This document shows positions 51,186 through 59,597 of a stretch of 64,000 bases of DNA, piece by piece; the stretch's first letter is position 1; every line of letters begins with the position of its first letter. The notes beneath the pieces are model-generated. The model searched no databases and had not been told where the DNA came from. It was given only the letters and a program-made list of their open reading frames with translations. The DNA is from Novosphingobium sp. SG707 (lineage in GTDB: Bacteria > Pseudomonadota > Alphaproteobacteria > Sphingomonadales > Sphingomonadaceae): contig NZ_JAAZQL010000007.1 in NCBI RefSeq assembly GCF_012275515.1, positions 124,001 through 188,000 on the forward strand, read 5' to 3'. A program made the translations under genes and the position numbers.

Positions 51186-52361
51186 ATGACCGTGACGCAG
51201 CCCAGCGTTCCCCCCTCGATTTCCACGTGGCGCGCGCAGCATGTCAGCGCGATTGTTACGTCCGCGCAAAATACCATTCCGCTGATCGATCCGGCCGATG
51301 TTCACCCCATCCTGCCCGGCATTGACCTGTGGGATCTCTGGCCGCTGCAGAATGCCGATGGCAGCACGACCCTGTTTGACGGGGCCAGCCTGTGGTTCGT
51401 GCTGTGCGCCCCCGCCCTGCCCGATCCGGAGGCGCGCCATGACATCGTGCGCATCCGCCTGATGACCCATGCCGCCGATGGCACGTGGCGCGACCATGGC
51501 CATGCTTTGCCCGACGGGTTCAACCCCGGCAGCCGCGAATGGGCAGGCAGCGCGCTGTGGCATCCGGAAAGCGCAGAAGTCACGCTGTTCTACACGGTCG
51601 CGGGCTATCCGGGCGAGGAAACCCGCTCCTTTGCCCAGCGCCTGTTTCAGACCAAAGGAAAGCTCAACACCGATGATTTCACCATCACCGGATGGAGCCC
51701 CCCGCATGAGAATATCATTGCCGACAATGTGAACTACGTGCTGGTCAACCAGCGCGAGGGCGCGCCGGGCTTCATCAAGGGTTTCCGCGATCCGGCCCAT
51801 TTCCGCGATCCCAGGGATGGGGCGACCTATATCGTTTTTACCGGCTCGCTCAAAGCCTCGACCCATGCCTTCAACGGCTGCATCGGCATTGCGCGGGCCA
51901 CCAATGAGGCGCTGACCGAGTGGGAAATCCTGCCCCCGATCCTGAGCGCCGATGGGCTGAACAATGAGCAGGAGCGCCCGCTCCTCGTCCACCGCGGCGG
52001 GCATTATTACCTGTTCTGGTCCACCCAGCGTAAGGTCTTTGCCCCCGATGGCCCCTCCGGCCCCAATGGCGTCTATGGCGCGGTGGCCGATGATGTACTG
52101 GGGCCTTGGCGTCCGCTCAACGGCACCGGGCTTGTCGCGGCCAATCCCGATGAAGCGCCGTTCCAGACCTATAGCTGGTGGGTGGATGCCGATCTCGATG
52201 TCTGGGGCTTCATCGACTATCCGGCCTGCACCGCGCAAACGAAAGTGGACGATCCGGCATGGCGGCGCGCTCATTTTGGCGGTACGCCTGCACCCACATT
52301 CCGCATCGCGCTGGATGGCGATCGGGCATGGATAGATCAGGCTGGGGTAAAGGGGGCATAA
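51186..52361 (+). CDS. Glycoside hydrolase family 68 (levansucrase/beta-fructofuranosidase type)
   Basis: 391 residues of the five-bladed beta-propeller GH68 family. The three catalytic residues are present: nucleophile Asp50 (LWDLWPLQ), transition-state Asp202 in GFRDPAHF, and acid/base Glu263 in EQERPLLV. It splits sucrose into glucose and transfers the fructosyl group to water or a growing fructan. It has no signal peptide, which fits intracellular sucrose hydrolysis, although some Gram-negative levansucrases are exported without one. A LacI-type site lies upstream and a fructokinase gene follows after 1 bp. A GTG two codons in is an alternative start. Confidence 0.87.
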   Translation: MTVTQPSVPPSISTWRAQHVSAIVTSAQNTIPLIDPADVHPILPGIDLWDLWPLQNADGSTTLFDGASLWFVLCAPALPDPEARHDIVRIRLMTHAADGTWRDHGHALPDGFNPGSREWAGSALWHPESAEVTLFYTVAGYPGEETRSFAQRLFQTKGKLNTDDFTITGWSPPHENIIADNVNYVLVNQREGAPGFIKGFRDPAHFRDPRDGATYIVFTGSLKASTHAFNGCIGIARATNEALTEWEILPPILSADGLNNEQERPLLVHRGGHYYLFWSTQRKVFAPDGPSGPNGVYGAVADDVLGPWRPLNGTGLVAANPDEAPFQTYSWWVDADLDVWGFIDYPACTAQTKVDDPAWRRAHFGGTPAPTFRIALDGDRAWIDQAGVKGA

Positions 52362-52362
52362 G

Positions 52363-53226
52363 ATGGCGCAATATGGCCTGATCGAGGCGGGCGGCACCAA
52401 ATTCGTGGCGGGCATCGCCGATGAAGAGGGCACGATCTATGCCCGCCACCGCATCCCCACCACCACGCCCGAGGAAACGCTGGGCGCCACCATCGGCTGG
52501 TTTCGCGAGCAAGGCCTCAAGCCCGAGGCCATCGGCATCGCCAGCTTTGGCCCGCTCGACCTCAACCGCGCCTCGCCCACATGGGGCCATGTCACCCGCA
52601 CCCCCAAGCCGCACTGGAGCGGGGCGGACCTGACCGGGCCGTTTGCGCGCGCGTTTGGCTGCCGTGTGGGGCTGGAAACGGACGTCAACGGCGCGGCTCT
52701 GGCCGAGGCGCGCTGGGGCGCGGGCAAGGCGGCCGGTTCGCTGCTTTATCTGACCATCGGCACGGGCGTTGGCGGCGGCTTTGTTTCCGACGGGCGGCTG
52801 CTGCATGGCCTGTCGCACCCGGAAATGGGGCATATCCGTATGCCCCGCCATCCTCAGGATGTGGATTTTGCCGGGCATTGCCCGTTCCATGGCGATTGCC
52901 TCGAAGGTCTGGCCTGCGGCCCGGCGATCATCGCGCGCTGGGGCGTCTCGCTCTCCGAATTGCCCGAGGGCCATCCGGGCGCGGACATCATCGCATGGTA
53001 TCTGGCGCAGGCCGCCGTCACGTTTCAGGCGATCATGGATCCGGCCCGCATCGTCATGGGCGGCGGGGTCACGGCCACGCCCGGCCTGCTGGACAAAGTC
53101 CGCACCATGGCCGCGCAAAGCGGCGCGGGCTATTTCGTGGGCAATCCGGCCGAGGTGATCGTCGCCCCCGCGCTGGGTGACAATTCGGGCCTCTTGGGCG
53201 CTTTGGCGGTGGCGCTGGGTATTTAA
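52363..53226 (+). CDS. ROK-family fructokinase
   Basis: 287 residues. It begins IEAGGTKFVAGIADEEGTI, the ROK phosphate motif, and has the sugar-binding segment GLETDVNGAALAEARWGAG, LTIGTGVGGG, and the zinc signature HPQDVDFAGHCPFHGDCLEGLACGP placed as in bacterial fructokinases. It phosphorylates fructose released by the GH68 enzyme. It starts 1 bp after that stop and ends 1 bp before the convergent LacI gene. The CPFHGDCLEG zinc pattern and the context favour fructose over glucose or N-acetyl-sugars. Confidence 0.9.
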   Translation: MAQYGLIEAGGTKFVAGIADEEGTIYARHRIPTTTPEETLGATIGWFREQGLKPEAIGIASFGPLDLNRASPTWGHVTRTPKPHWSGADLTGPFARAFGCRVGLETDVNGAALAEARWGAGKAAGSLLYLTIGTGVGGGFVSDGRLLHGLSHPEMGHIRMPRHPQDVDFAGHCPFHGDCLEGLACGPAIIARWGVSLSELPEGHPGADIIAWYLAQAAVTFQAIMDPARIVMGGGVTATPGLLDKVRTMAAQSGAGYFVGNPAEVIVAPALGDNSGLLGALAVALGI

Positions 53227-53227
53227 C

Positions 53228-54229
53228 TCACGCCGAGGCGCGCAGGACCAGTTCCGGCTCCATCACCACGCTTTGCGTGTCCTCGCCCGCGATGCGGCGC
53301 ACGAGCATGTCCACCAGATGCTCTGCGCCGCGCACCAGATCCTGACAGATCGTAGAAAGCTGCGGCACGGTGTGCTCGCCGATGGTCAGCCCGTCATAGC
53401 CCATCACACGCACATCATTCGGCGCCGACAGGCCCATCACCGCCATCGCCCGCAAGGTCTTGAGCGCGATCACATCCGAGGCGGCCACGATGCCGATCGG
53501 CCCATCGGCGGCCTGCCCCAGAAAACCGGCGATTTCCGGCCCGAATTCATCATCGGTCAGATGCGCGGGCTCAATATGCGGCTCGCCCATGCCTGCGCGG
53601 GCCAGAGCATCGCGCACGCCCTGCAGACGCTGCTCGATCTCGCGCGTTTTGGGATCGCCGAAAAAGGCGATCTTGCGGCAACCCTGCGCGATCAGATGGC
53701 TGGCCGCCAGATCGCCGCCCTTGCGGTTGTCGCTGCCCACGCTGCAATGCACCTGATCGGCATCATAGCCGCCCCAGACCACCAGCGGACGGTAATCCTT
53801 GGCCACCGCGTCAATCGTGGCGGCCTGATCCGATTGCCCGATCACGATCAAGCCATCGACCCGCCCCGATGTGGCGATCCGGTCCAGCCAAGCGCTGTCG
53901 GTAGGGATCACGCGGCTGAGCAGCAGGTCATAGCCGCGCTCGGTCAGCTTGTCGGCCAGCAGGCCCAGCATGGTGATGAAGAAGGGATCGGTCAGATGCT
54001 GCGCCGTTTCATGGCCCAGCGGGATCAGCACGCCGATGGTGTTGGTACGCTGAATCCGCAAATTGCGCGCCAGCAGATTGGGCCGAAATCCATGCTCCTT
54101 GGCCAGCGCCTGAATCCGTTCGCGCGTCTTGAGGCTGATCAGGGTCGAGCCTGCCAGCGCGCGCGAAACCGTACCTGTCGACACTCCGGCCAGATCGGCC
54201 AGTTCCTTGATATTGCGAATTCTGCTCAT
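53228..54229 (-). CDS. LacI-family repressor of the sugar locus
   Basis: 333 residues: an N-terminal helix-turn-helix (NIKELADLAGVSTGTVSRAL, about 6-25) with a hinge helix (RPNLLARNLR), then a periplasmic-binding-protein-like effector domain (NTIGVLIPLG..., GLIVIGQSD..., FGDPKTREIEQRLQGVRDAL). It is convergent with the fructokinase. A site GCAA-ACAA-TTGC lies 59 bp upstream of its own start, and very similar sites precede the TonB receptor, symporter and GH68 genes, so it probably represses the whole locus and itself until a sugar binds. Confidence 0.92.
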   Translation of the reverse strand: MSRIRNIKELADLAGVSTGTVSRALAGSTLISLKTRERIQALAKEHGFRPNLLARNLRIQRTNTIGVLIPLGHETAQHLTDPFFITMLGLLADKLTERGYDLLLSRVIPTDSAWLDRIATSGRVDGLIVIGQSDQAATIDAVAKDYRPLVVWGGYDADQVHCSVGSDNRKGGDLAASHLIAQGCRKIAFFGDPKTREIEQRLQGVRDALARAGMGEPHIEPAHLTDDEFGPEIAGFLGQAADGPIGIVAASDVIALKTLRAMAVMGLSAPNDVRVMGYDGLTIGEHTVPQLSTICQDLVRGAEHLVDMLVRRIAGEDTQSVVMEPELVLRASA

Positions 54230-54287
54230 GCCTGAGGGGCGCTTTCTGGCGAAGGATCGGGCCTTCTCGGGCCACAGGCAAACAATT

Positions 54288-54299
54288 GCAAGACTAATC
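54288..54299. promoter_or_regulatory. LacI-type operator before the lacI-family gene
   Basis: GCAAACAATTGC differs from the locus consensus only at the centre (CA for CG). Its position before the repressor gene predicts autorepression. Confidence 0.5.
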
Positions 54300-54433
54300 T
54301 AACAGCCGCGCTTGTCCATATAATCCGATGGTCGGGCATGATCCGCCCTTGGCAGGTCTTGGCCGCGCGCACCTCTGTCTCTACTCTGCTATGCAGACCC
54401 CGCCGGAACGGGGCGCAAGAGGATGAGACGGTG

Positions 54434-55762
54434 ATGATGGATCTGAATGCGCAATATCGCGCCCGCCTGACCACCCCGGCCATGGCCGCCGCGAGGATCC
54501 CCGACGGGGCGCGGGTTGCGCTGTCCTTGGGCGCAGGGGCGCCGCCGCTATTGCTGCATGCTCTGGCCGATCGAGCGCGGGCGTGCGCGGCGCGCGACAT
54601 ACGCTTTTACTATATGCTCTGCACCGCGATTGCCGGGCGCACCATCTTTGACCCGCAACTGACCGACCGCCTGATCCCGATGAGCTATTTCCACAGCGGC
54701 GTCGAACGCATGCTGGATAAAGGGCGCGGGGGCGATGAGTTCCTTGTCGATTACATCCCATCCCATTTCAGCCAGATCCCGCGCTCCATGGTCGAACATG
54801 TCGGCGTCGATACGCTGATCGCCACCGTCTCGCCGATGGATGACGAGGGGTTCTTCAGCCTTGGCACCAACACCGATTATGCGCTGGCCGTGGCGCGCAA
54901 GCCGGGAGCGAGGATCGTCTTTGAGGTGAACCGCCATATGCCGCGCGTGCGGGGCGATTGCCGCGTGCCTTTGTCGGATGTGGCCGCGCTGCTGGAAAAT
55001 GACGCGCCGCTGGTCGAAGTGCCGCCCGCGCCTTTGTCTCCGGTCGACATTCGCATTGGCGAAATCATTGCGGGGCTGGTCGATGACGGCGCGTGTTTGC
55101 AGATGGGGATCGGCGCGCTGCCCGATGCGGTCTGTGCGGGGCTGCACCACCATCGCCGCCTTGGCATCCATACCGAGCTGATAACCCCCGGCCTTGCCGA
55201 ACTGGTGCGCCGGGGCGTGGCCGACAATTCGGCCAAGCAGACCCATACCGGCGCCTCCATCTTCACCTTCGCGCTGGGCGACCGGGCGCTTTATGATTTC
55301 ATTGACGACAATCCCGCCGCGCAGGCCTTTCCGGTCGAATATGTCAACAACCCCGCCGTGATCGCCCGCAATGATCGCGTCGTCTCGGTCAATGCCACCA
55401 CGCAGGTCGATTTCCACGGCGCATGCAACTCCGAATTCGTGGCCGGGCGGCAATTTTCCGGCACCGGGGGCCAGGTCGATTTCGTGCGCGGCGCCTATAT
55501 GTCGGCGGGGGGCAAATCGATAATCGCATGCCATTCCACAGCAGCGGGCGGCACGATCTCGCGCATCACGCCGCGCCTGTCCGGGCCGGTGACCACGGGG
55601 CGCAATGACACGCATCTGGTGATCACCGAATATGGCGTGGCCGATATGAAGGGCAAGACGCTGGCCGAGCGTGCGCAGGCTCTCATCGCCATCGCCCATC
55701 CCGATTTCCGCGAGGACCTGTATCGCGAGGCCCATGCGATGCGATTGACAGGGAATGGCTGA
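54434..55762 (+). CDS. Acetyl-CoA hydrolase/transferase family protein (4-hydroxybutyrate CoA-transferase-like)
   Basis: About 442 residues, a class I CoA-transferase with two similar halves. GIGALPDAV (225-233) and the catalytic Glu248 in LGIHTELITPG match the 4-hydroxybutyrate/butyryl-CoA transferase group; late motifs FVRGAYMSAGGKS and ITEYGVADMKG are also family features. It moves CoA between acyl-CoA and a free acid such as acetate. The start is chosen among three closely spaced codons (54431-54437). It is probably co-transcribed with the DUF938 gene 54 bp downstream. The acid is unknown. Confidence 0.86.
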   Translation: MMDLNAQYRARLTTPAMAAARIPDGARVALSLGAGAPPLLLHALADRARACAARDIRFYYMLCTAIAGRTIFDPQLTDRLIPMSYFHSGVERMLDKGRGGDEFLVDYIPSHFSQIPRSMVEHVGVDTLIATVSPMDDEGFFSLGTNTDYALAVARKPGARIVFEVNRHMPRVRGDCRVPLSDVAALLENDAPLVEVPPAPLSPVDIRIGEIIAGLVDDGACLQMGIGALPDAVCAGLHHHRRLGIHTELITPGLAELVRRGVADNSAKQTHTGASIFTFALGDRALYDFIDDNPAAQAFPVEYVNNPAVIARNDRVVSVNATTQVDFHGACNSEFVAGRQFSGTGGQVDFVRGAYMSAGGKSIIACHSTAAGGTISRITPRLSGPVTTGRNDTHLVITEYGVADMKGKTLAERAQALIAIAHPDFREDLYREAHAMRLTGNG

Positions 55763-55816
55763 TGCAGCGGGCATAAGGGCTTGGCAGACATGGCGCGCGC
55801 CGTCTAATCTGGGCAA

Positions 55817-56422
55817 ATGACCAGCCAAGACCTGCGCCGTATCGCGCCTGCCGCCGCGCGCAATCGCGATCCGATCCTCAACGTGCTGCGCGATGCGCTG
55901 CCGCCATCGGGCGTGGTGCTGGAACTGGCCAGCGGGTCGGGCGAGCATATCGTGCATTTTGCCCGCGCCCTGCCCGATTTGCATTGGCAGCCCTCTGATC
56001 CCTCGCCCGATGCCTGCGCCTCGATTGCGGCATGGACGGCGGCGGAGGGGCTGGACAATGTTGCGCCGCCGCTGGCGCTGGATGCGGCGGGGGAATGGCC
56101 GGTGACGCGCGCCGATGCGATCCTATGCATCAACATGATCCATATCAGCCCATGGGCCGCCACGCAGGGGTTGATGCGCGGCGCGGGGGCGATATTGCCT
56201 TCGGGCGGATTGCTGTATCTCTATGGTCCCTATCGCCGCGCGGGGGTGGCGCTGGAGCCCAGCAATGCGGCGTTTGATGCGGATCTGCGGGCGCGCAATC
56301 CGGAATGGGGCCTGCGCGACCTGGAGGATGTCAGCGCTTGCGCGGCCCGGCACGGGCTGCGGGTCGAGGCGGTTCTGCCCATGCCCGCCAACAATCTCTC
56401 GGTCCTGCTGCGCCGCGTTTAG
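55817..56422 (+). CDS. DUF938 family protein (SAM-methyltransferase-like)
   Basis: 201 residues of the conserved DUF938 family. A SAM-binding-like motif, LELASGSGEHIVHFARALP (about 35-53), is followed by WQPSDPSPDA, CINMIHISPWAAT and LYLYGPYRRAG, all diagnostic of the family. The fold is that of class I methyltransferases; no substrate is established. It lies behind the CoA-transferase and its stop overlaps the convergent P450 stop by 4 bp. Confidence 0.88.
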   Translation: MTSQDLRRIAPAAARNRDPILNVLRDALPPSGVVLELASGSGEHIVHFARALPDLHWQPSDPSPDACASIAAWTAAEGLDNVAPPLALDAAGEWPVTRADAILCINMIHISPWAATQGLMRGAGAILPSGGLLYLYGPYRRAGVALEPSNAAFDADLRARNPEWGLRDLEDVSACAARHGLRVEAVLPMPANNLSVLLRRV

Positions 56423-57609
56423 AGGAAGCGCAGCGGCACCGACAGCGCGCCGATTTCGGGCCAGCGGCTCATCGCGATCTCGCCCGCCAGTTCGAAACCG
56501 TTGGGAGTGGCGGCAAGGATTTCCTCCAGCGCAACCTTCAATTCCATCCGTCCCAGATGCAGCCCCGGACAATTGTGCGGCCCGCGGCCAAAGGCGAGAT
56601 GCTCGGCAATGTTGGGGCGGTTGAGGATGAACCGGTCGCCATCGGGGAACACCTCCTCATCGCGGTTGGCCGAGCCGTAGAGCAGGGCCACTGCCTCGCC
56701 CGCGCAGATCTTTTCGCCGCGAATTTCAATGTCCTGCACCGCCGTCCGGGCAAAGCCGCGATAGGGCGTATAAAGGCGCAGGAACTCCTCGACCGCCGCC
56801 GGGATCTGGTCGGGGTTCGCGCGCAACTGGTCCTGCAACGCGCGGTCGCGGCACAGATGCACCGCCATATTGCCCACCATCACCAGCGGCGCGACAATGC
56901 CCACCAACAGAATTTGCCGCACCGACCCCACGATCAGTTCATCGGGCAATCCCTGCCCCTCATGCCGCGCCTCCAGCAGGGCAGTGGTGGGATCGAGCGC
57001 CGGATCTTCGGGATGTTCGCGGCGGATGGCAATCAGCGCGCGCGCCATGTCATAAAGGCGCAGGCTGGTTTCCTTCATCTTGTCGGGATCGTTCAAATGC
57101 ACCGCCAGCACGAATTCGCGCCCCTGCCGGTGGAGCGTTTCGAGCCATTCGCCTGGCATCCGCATCCATTCGCCAAAGATCTGCACCGGCAGATGCGAGG
57201 AAAACTCGATGCAGATATCGCCCCCGCCCCGCGCCACCAGGGGGGCCAGCGCGGCGCGGGTCAATTCGCGTGCGCGCGGCTCAAGCGCATCGGACCTTTC
57301 GCGCGAAAGCAAGGGGTTAAGCGCCTTGCGATAGGGCGTATGTTCGGGCGGGTCGAGATGCAGCGGAGGCCGCCGCCCGGTAAAGGCCACCTTGGGCACC
57401 ACATTCTGCACCGTCGTGGTGAAGGCGGCATAATCAGACGCCGCCCGCTTTACATCCTCATATTTGGTCAGCGCCCAAAAACCGCCCAGTTCCGTGGCAT
57501 GGGCCACCGGGCATTGCGCGCGCAGGCGGGCGTATTCGGCATGCGCGCTGTCAAAATCTTCGGGGGCGGCAGGATCAAAATCGGCGCGAGTCTGTTTCAT
57601 GGCGTCCAT
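56419..57609 (-). CDS. Cytochrome P450 with atypical I-helix
   Basis: 396 residues, a soluble bacterial P450. The haem-binding loop is FGRGPHNCPGLHLGR with Cys347, and the ExxR pair is Glu275-Arg278. The I-helix reads LLVGIVAPLVMVGN (about 234-247), where most P450s have the AGxD/E-T-T acid-alcohol pair needed for proton delivery; neither the acid nor the Thr is present. The enzyme may use a substrate group or water for proton relay, or do a different reaction. It lacks a ferredoxin partner nearby. Upstream is an inverted repeat that may be its operator. Confidence 0.9.
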   Translation of the reverse strand: MDAMKQTRADFDPAAPEDFDSAHAEYARLRAQCPVAHATELGGFWALTKYEDVKRAASDYAAFTTTVQNVVPKVAFTGRRPPLHLDPPEHTPYRKALNPLLSRERSDALEPRARELTRAALAPLVARGGGDICIEFSSHLPVQIFGEWMRMPGEWLETLHRQGREFVLAVHLNDPDKMKETSLRLYDMARALIAIRREHPEDPALDPTTALLEARHEGQGLPDELIVGSVRQILLVGIVAPLVMVGNMAVHLCRDRALQDQLRANPDQIPAAVEEFLRLYTPYRGFARTAVQDIEIRGEKICAGEAVALLYGSANRDEEVFPDGDRFILNRPNIAEHLAFGRGPHNCPGLHLGRMELKVALEEILAATPNGFELAGEIAMSRWPEIGALSVPLRFL

Positions 57610-57630
57610 CGATATGGCGCACAGCCCATC

Positions 57631-57674
57631 TATGCAAGCGCTATCATTACCCCTTGCATAAAGGATTGCATAAA
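57631..57674. promoter_or_regulatory. Inverted and direct TTGCATA repeats before the P450 gene
   Basis: TATGCAAG (57631-57638) and CTTGCATA (57653-57660) form a perfect 8-bp inverted repeat with a 14-bp spacer; a further ATTGCATAAA follows at 57665-57674. Located 22-65 bp before the P450 start, these look like binding sites of an unknown regulator. Confidence 0.45.
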
Positions 57675-57691
57675 CGCATCGATGGTTCGGC

Positions 57692-59443
57692 TTACTCCTC
57701 GCCCGATGGCCGCACGATCATCATGCCGCGCGCGGCGCGCACGTCGCCCGCCTCGATCTGGATCTTCAATCGCTCGCGGTCATTGGCGCGGTACATTTCC
57801 TCGGCGCGGTTGATTGCCTCGATGCTTACCCCGCTGTCCTCCAGCGCAAGGCGCGCCATCTTGACCGCTGATTCCATCACCTCGCGCACGATCCGCGAGG
57901 CGGGCGATTTCTTCAGCCGGATCACCGCGCGCCGGTCATAGGCGCGCACATAGAGACTGGCCTCGGGGAAAGCGTGATGGACGGCCTCGACCGCATCGGC
58001 CGAGAGTTGATCGCCATCCATGCAGAACAGGATCATGCTGGCATCCTCGGCCCCGGCCAGACGCAGGAGGTCGAGCCGCGTGCCGTCGCCAAAATAGACC
58101 TTGGCGCCAAAGCTGCTGGCGATGTCGATCATTTCGATATCGGTGTCGATCATGGTCACCGATATGTCGCTGGCGTTCAGCATCTGGGCCACACTTTGCC
58201 CAAAGCGGCCATAGCCCACGACGATGGCGGCGGCGCGGTCCGCATTTTCCGGCCCGGCGCGCTCGCCCTGCGCCATGGCGGGCTCTTCGCGCATCCGCTT
58301 GGTGGCCTTCATCAGGAAAGGCGTGGTGGCCATCGAGACGGTGACAATCGCGCCGAACAGGCTGGCTGCCTCTGGCGCGATCAACAGCGCATGTTGGGCC
58401 TGCGTAAACAGCACGAAGCCGAATTCGCCGCCCTGGCTGAGCAACAGGCCCAGCGCCAGAGCGCCGCGCCACTTCATGCCGAACATCTTGCCGATGGCAA
58501 AGATCGCCAGCGTCTTGATGGCCACCAGCCCCAGCGCCATACCGATGACGAAAAACGGCCTTTCGGCAATGGTGTGCAGGTCGAGCATCATGCCCACCGC
58601 CAGGAAGAACAGGCCGAGCAGGATCGAGCGGAAAGGCTCGACATCGGCCTCCAGTTCATGCCGATAGGGCGAATCCGCCAGCATCACGCCCGCGATAAAC
58701 GCCCCCAGCGCCGTGGAAAGCCCCAGCAGTTCCATCACCGCCGCGCTGGCCATCACCGTGAAGAGCGCGGCCACGATGAACATTTCCCGCTCACCCAGAT
58801 TGCCGATCAGGCGGAACAGCGGACGGATGAGATAGCGCCCGGCAAGGATCAGCCCCGCAATCGCCAGCACCGTATACAGCCCCAATTGCCAGCCCGGAGG
58901 CCCATTGGCATCGGCCGGATTGCGGCTCATCGTGGCGATGATGGTGATCATCGGGATAATCGAGAGGTCCTGAAACAGCAGGATGGCAAAGGTGCGCTCG
59001 CCAAAGGGGGTGCGCAGACGCCCCGCCGCCTGAAGCATCGGCAGGACCTGCGCGGTGGACGACAGCGCCAACGGCATCCCCAGCGCCAGCGCCGCCGTGG
59101 GCGAAAGCATCGTGGCCACATAAATAAAGCCCGCCAGCGCCGCCCCGCAGGCCACCACCTGTATCGCGCCCAGCCCCAGAATATCGCGCCGCATCTTCCA
59201 CAGGCGCGCCGGGTTCAATTCCAGCCCGACCAGAAACAGCAGCAACGTGATGCCCAGTTCGGCAAAGCCCATCTTCTGCTCGGCCTCGCCCACAAGGCCC
59301 AGCACATGCGGCCCCACCACCGCGCCGGCCAGCAGATAGCCCAGCGTGGCCCCCAGCCCCAGCCGCCGGAACACCAGCACAAATACCATGGCAAAACCCA
59401 GCAGCAGAAAACCATCGTGCAGCAAGGACGAGCTATTTTCCAT
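57692..59443 (-). CDS. CPA2 cation:proton antiporter (KefB/KefC-like) with TrkA-N domain
   Basis: 583 residues. The N-terminal 390 hold about 12 membrane segments with CPA2 features (LGYLLAGAVVGPHVLGL, LELNPARLWKMRRDILGLG, LALSSTAQVLPML, LLFQDLSIIPM). A RCK/TrkA-N nucleotide domain follows (about 405-525; AAIVVGYGRFGQSVAQML, FGDGTRLDLLRLAGA). KefB/C release potassium and acidify the cytoplasm when glutathione adducts form; the nucleotide domain gates the channel. No KefF/G subunit is adjacent. It is divergent from a TetR gene. Confidence 0.9.
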   Translation of the reverse strand: MENSSSLLHDGFLLLGFAMVFVLVFRRLGLGATLGYLLAGAVVGPHVLGLVGEAEQKMGFAELGITLLLFLVGLELNPARLWKMRRDILGLGAIQVVACGAALAGFIYVATMLSPTAALALGMPLALSSTAQVLPMLQAAGRLRTPFGERTFAILLFQDLSIIPMITIIATMSRNPADANGPPGWQLGLYTVLAIAGLILAGRYLIRPLFRLIGNLGEREMFIVAALFTVMASAAVMELLGLSTALGAFIAGVMLADSPYRHELEADVEPFRSILLGLFFLAVGMMLDLHTIAERPFFVIGMALGLVAIKTLAIFAIGKMFGMKWRGALALGLLLSQGGEFGFVLFTQAQHALLIAPEAASLFGAIVTVSMATTPFLMKATKRMREEPAMAQGERAGPENADRAAAIVVGYGRFGQSVAQMLNASDISVTMIDTDIEMIDIASSFGAKVYFGDGTRLDLLRLAGAEDASMILFCMDGDQLSADAVEAVHHAFPEASLYVRAYDRRAVIRLKKSPASRIVREVMESAVKMARLALEDSGVSIEAINRAEEMYRANDRERLKIQIEAGDVRAARGMMIVRPSGEE

Positions 59444-59521
59444 GAATTAACCGGGCTTTCTGACTAGAGTATGCCCCCTTGTGGCACATCCGCCCGGCGC
59501 CTGCCACCCCGACGGGGATGA

Positions 59522-59537
59522 CAAGCGGTAACGCTTG
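59522..59537. promoter_or_regulatory. Inverted repeat between antiporter and TetR genes
   Basis: CAAGCG-GTAA-CGCTTG, perfect 6-bp arms, lies in the 154-bp divergent region, 61 bp before the TetR start. It could be the regulator's own operator or a chance hairpin. Confidence 0.35.
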
Positions 59538-59597
59538 GGCTAGGCCGATCATGGTTCAGGCATGGGATCGCTCTGACCCGCGGGAGTTGCAGGCAAG

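Noticed and set aside
57631..57640. A sixth LacI-type site before the P450 gene
   Set aside because: It shares only GCAAGCG with the sugar-locus motif and lacks the TTGC half; the surrounding TTGCATA repeats form a different pattern.
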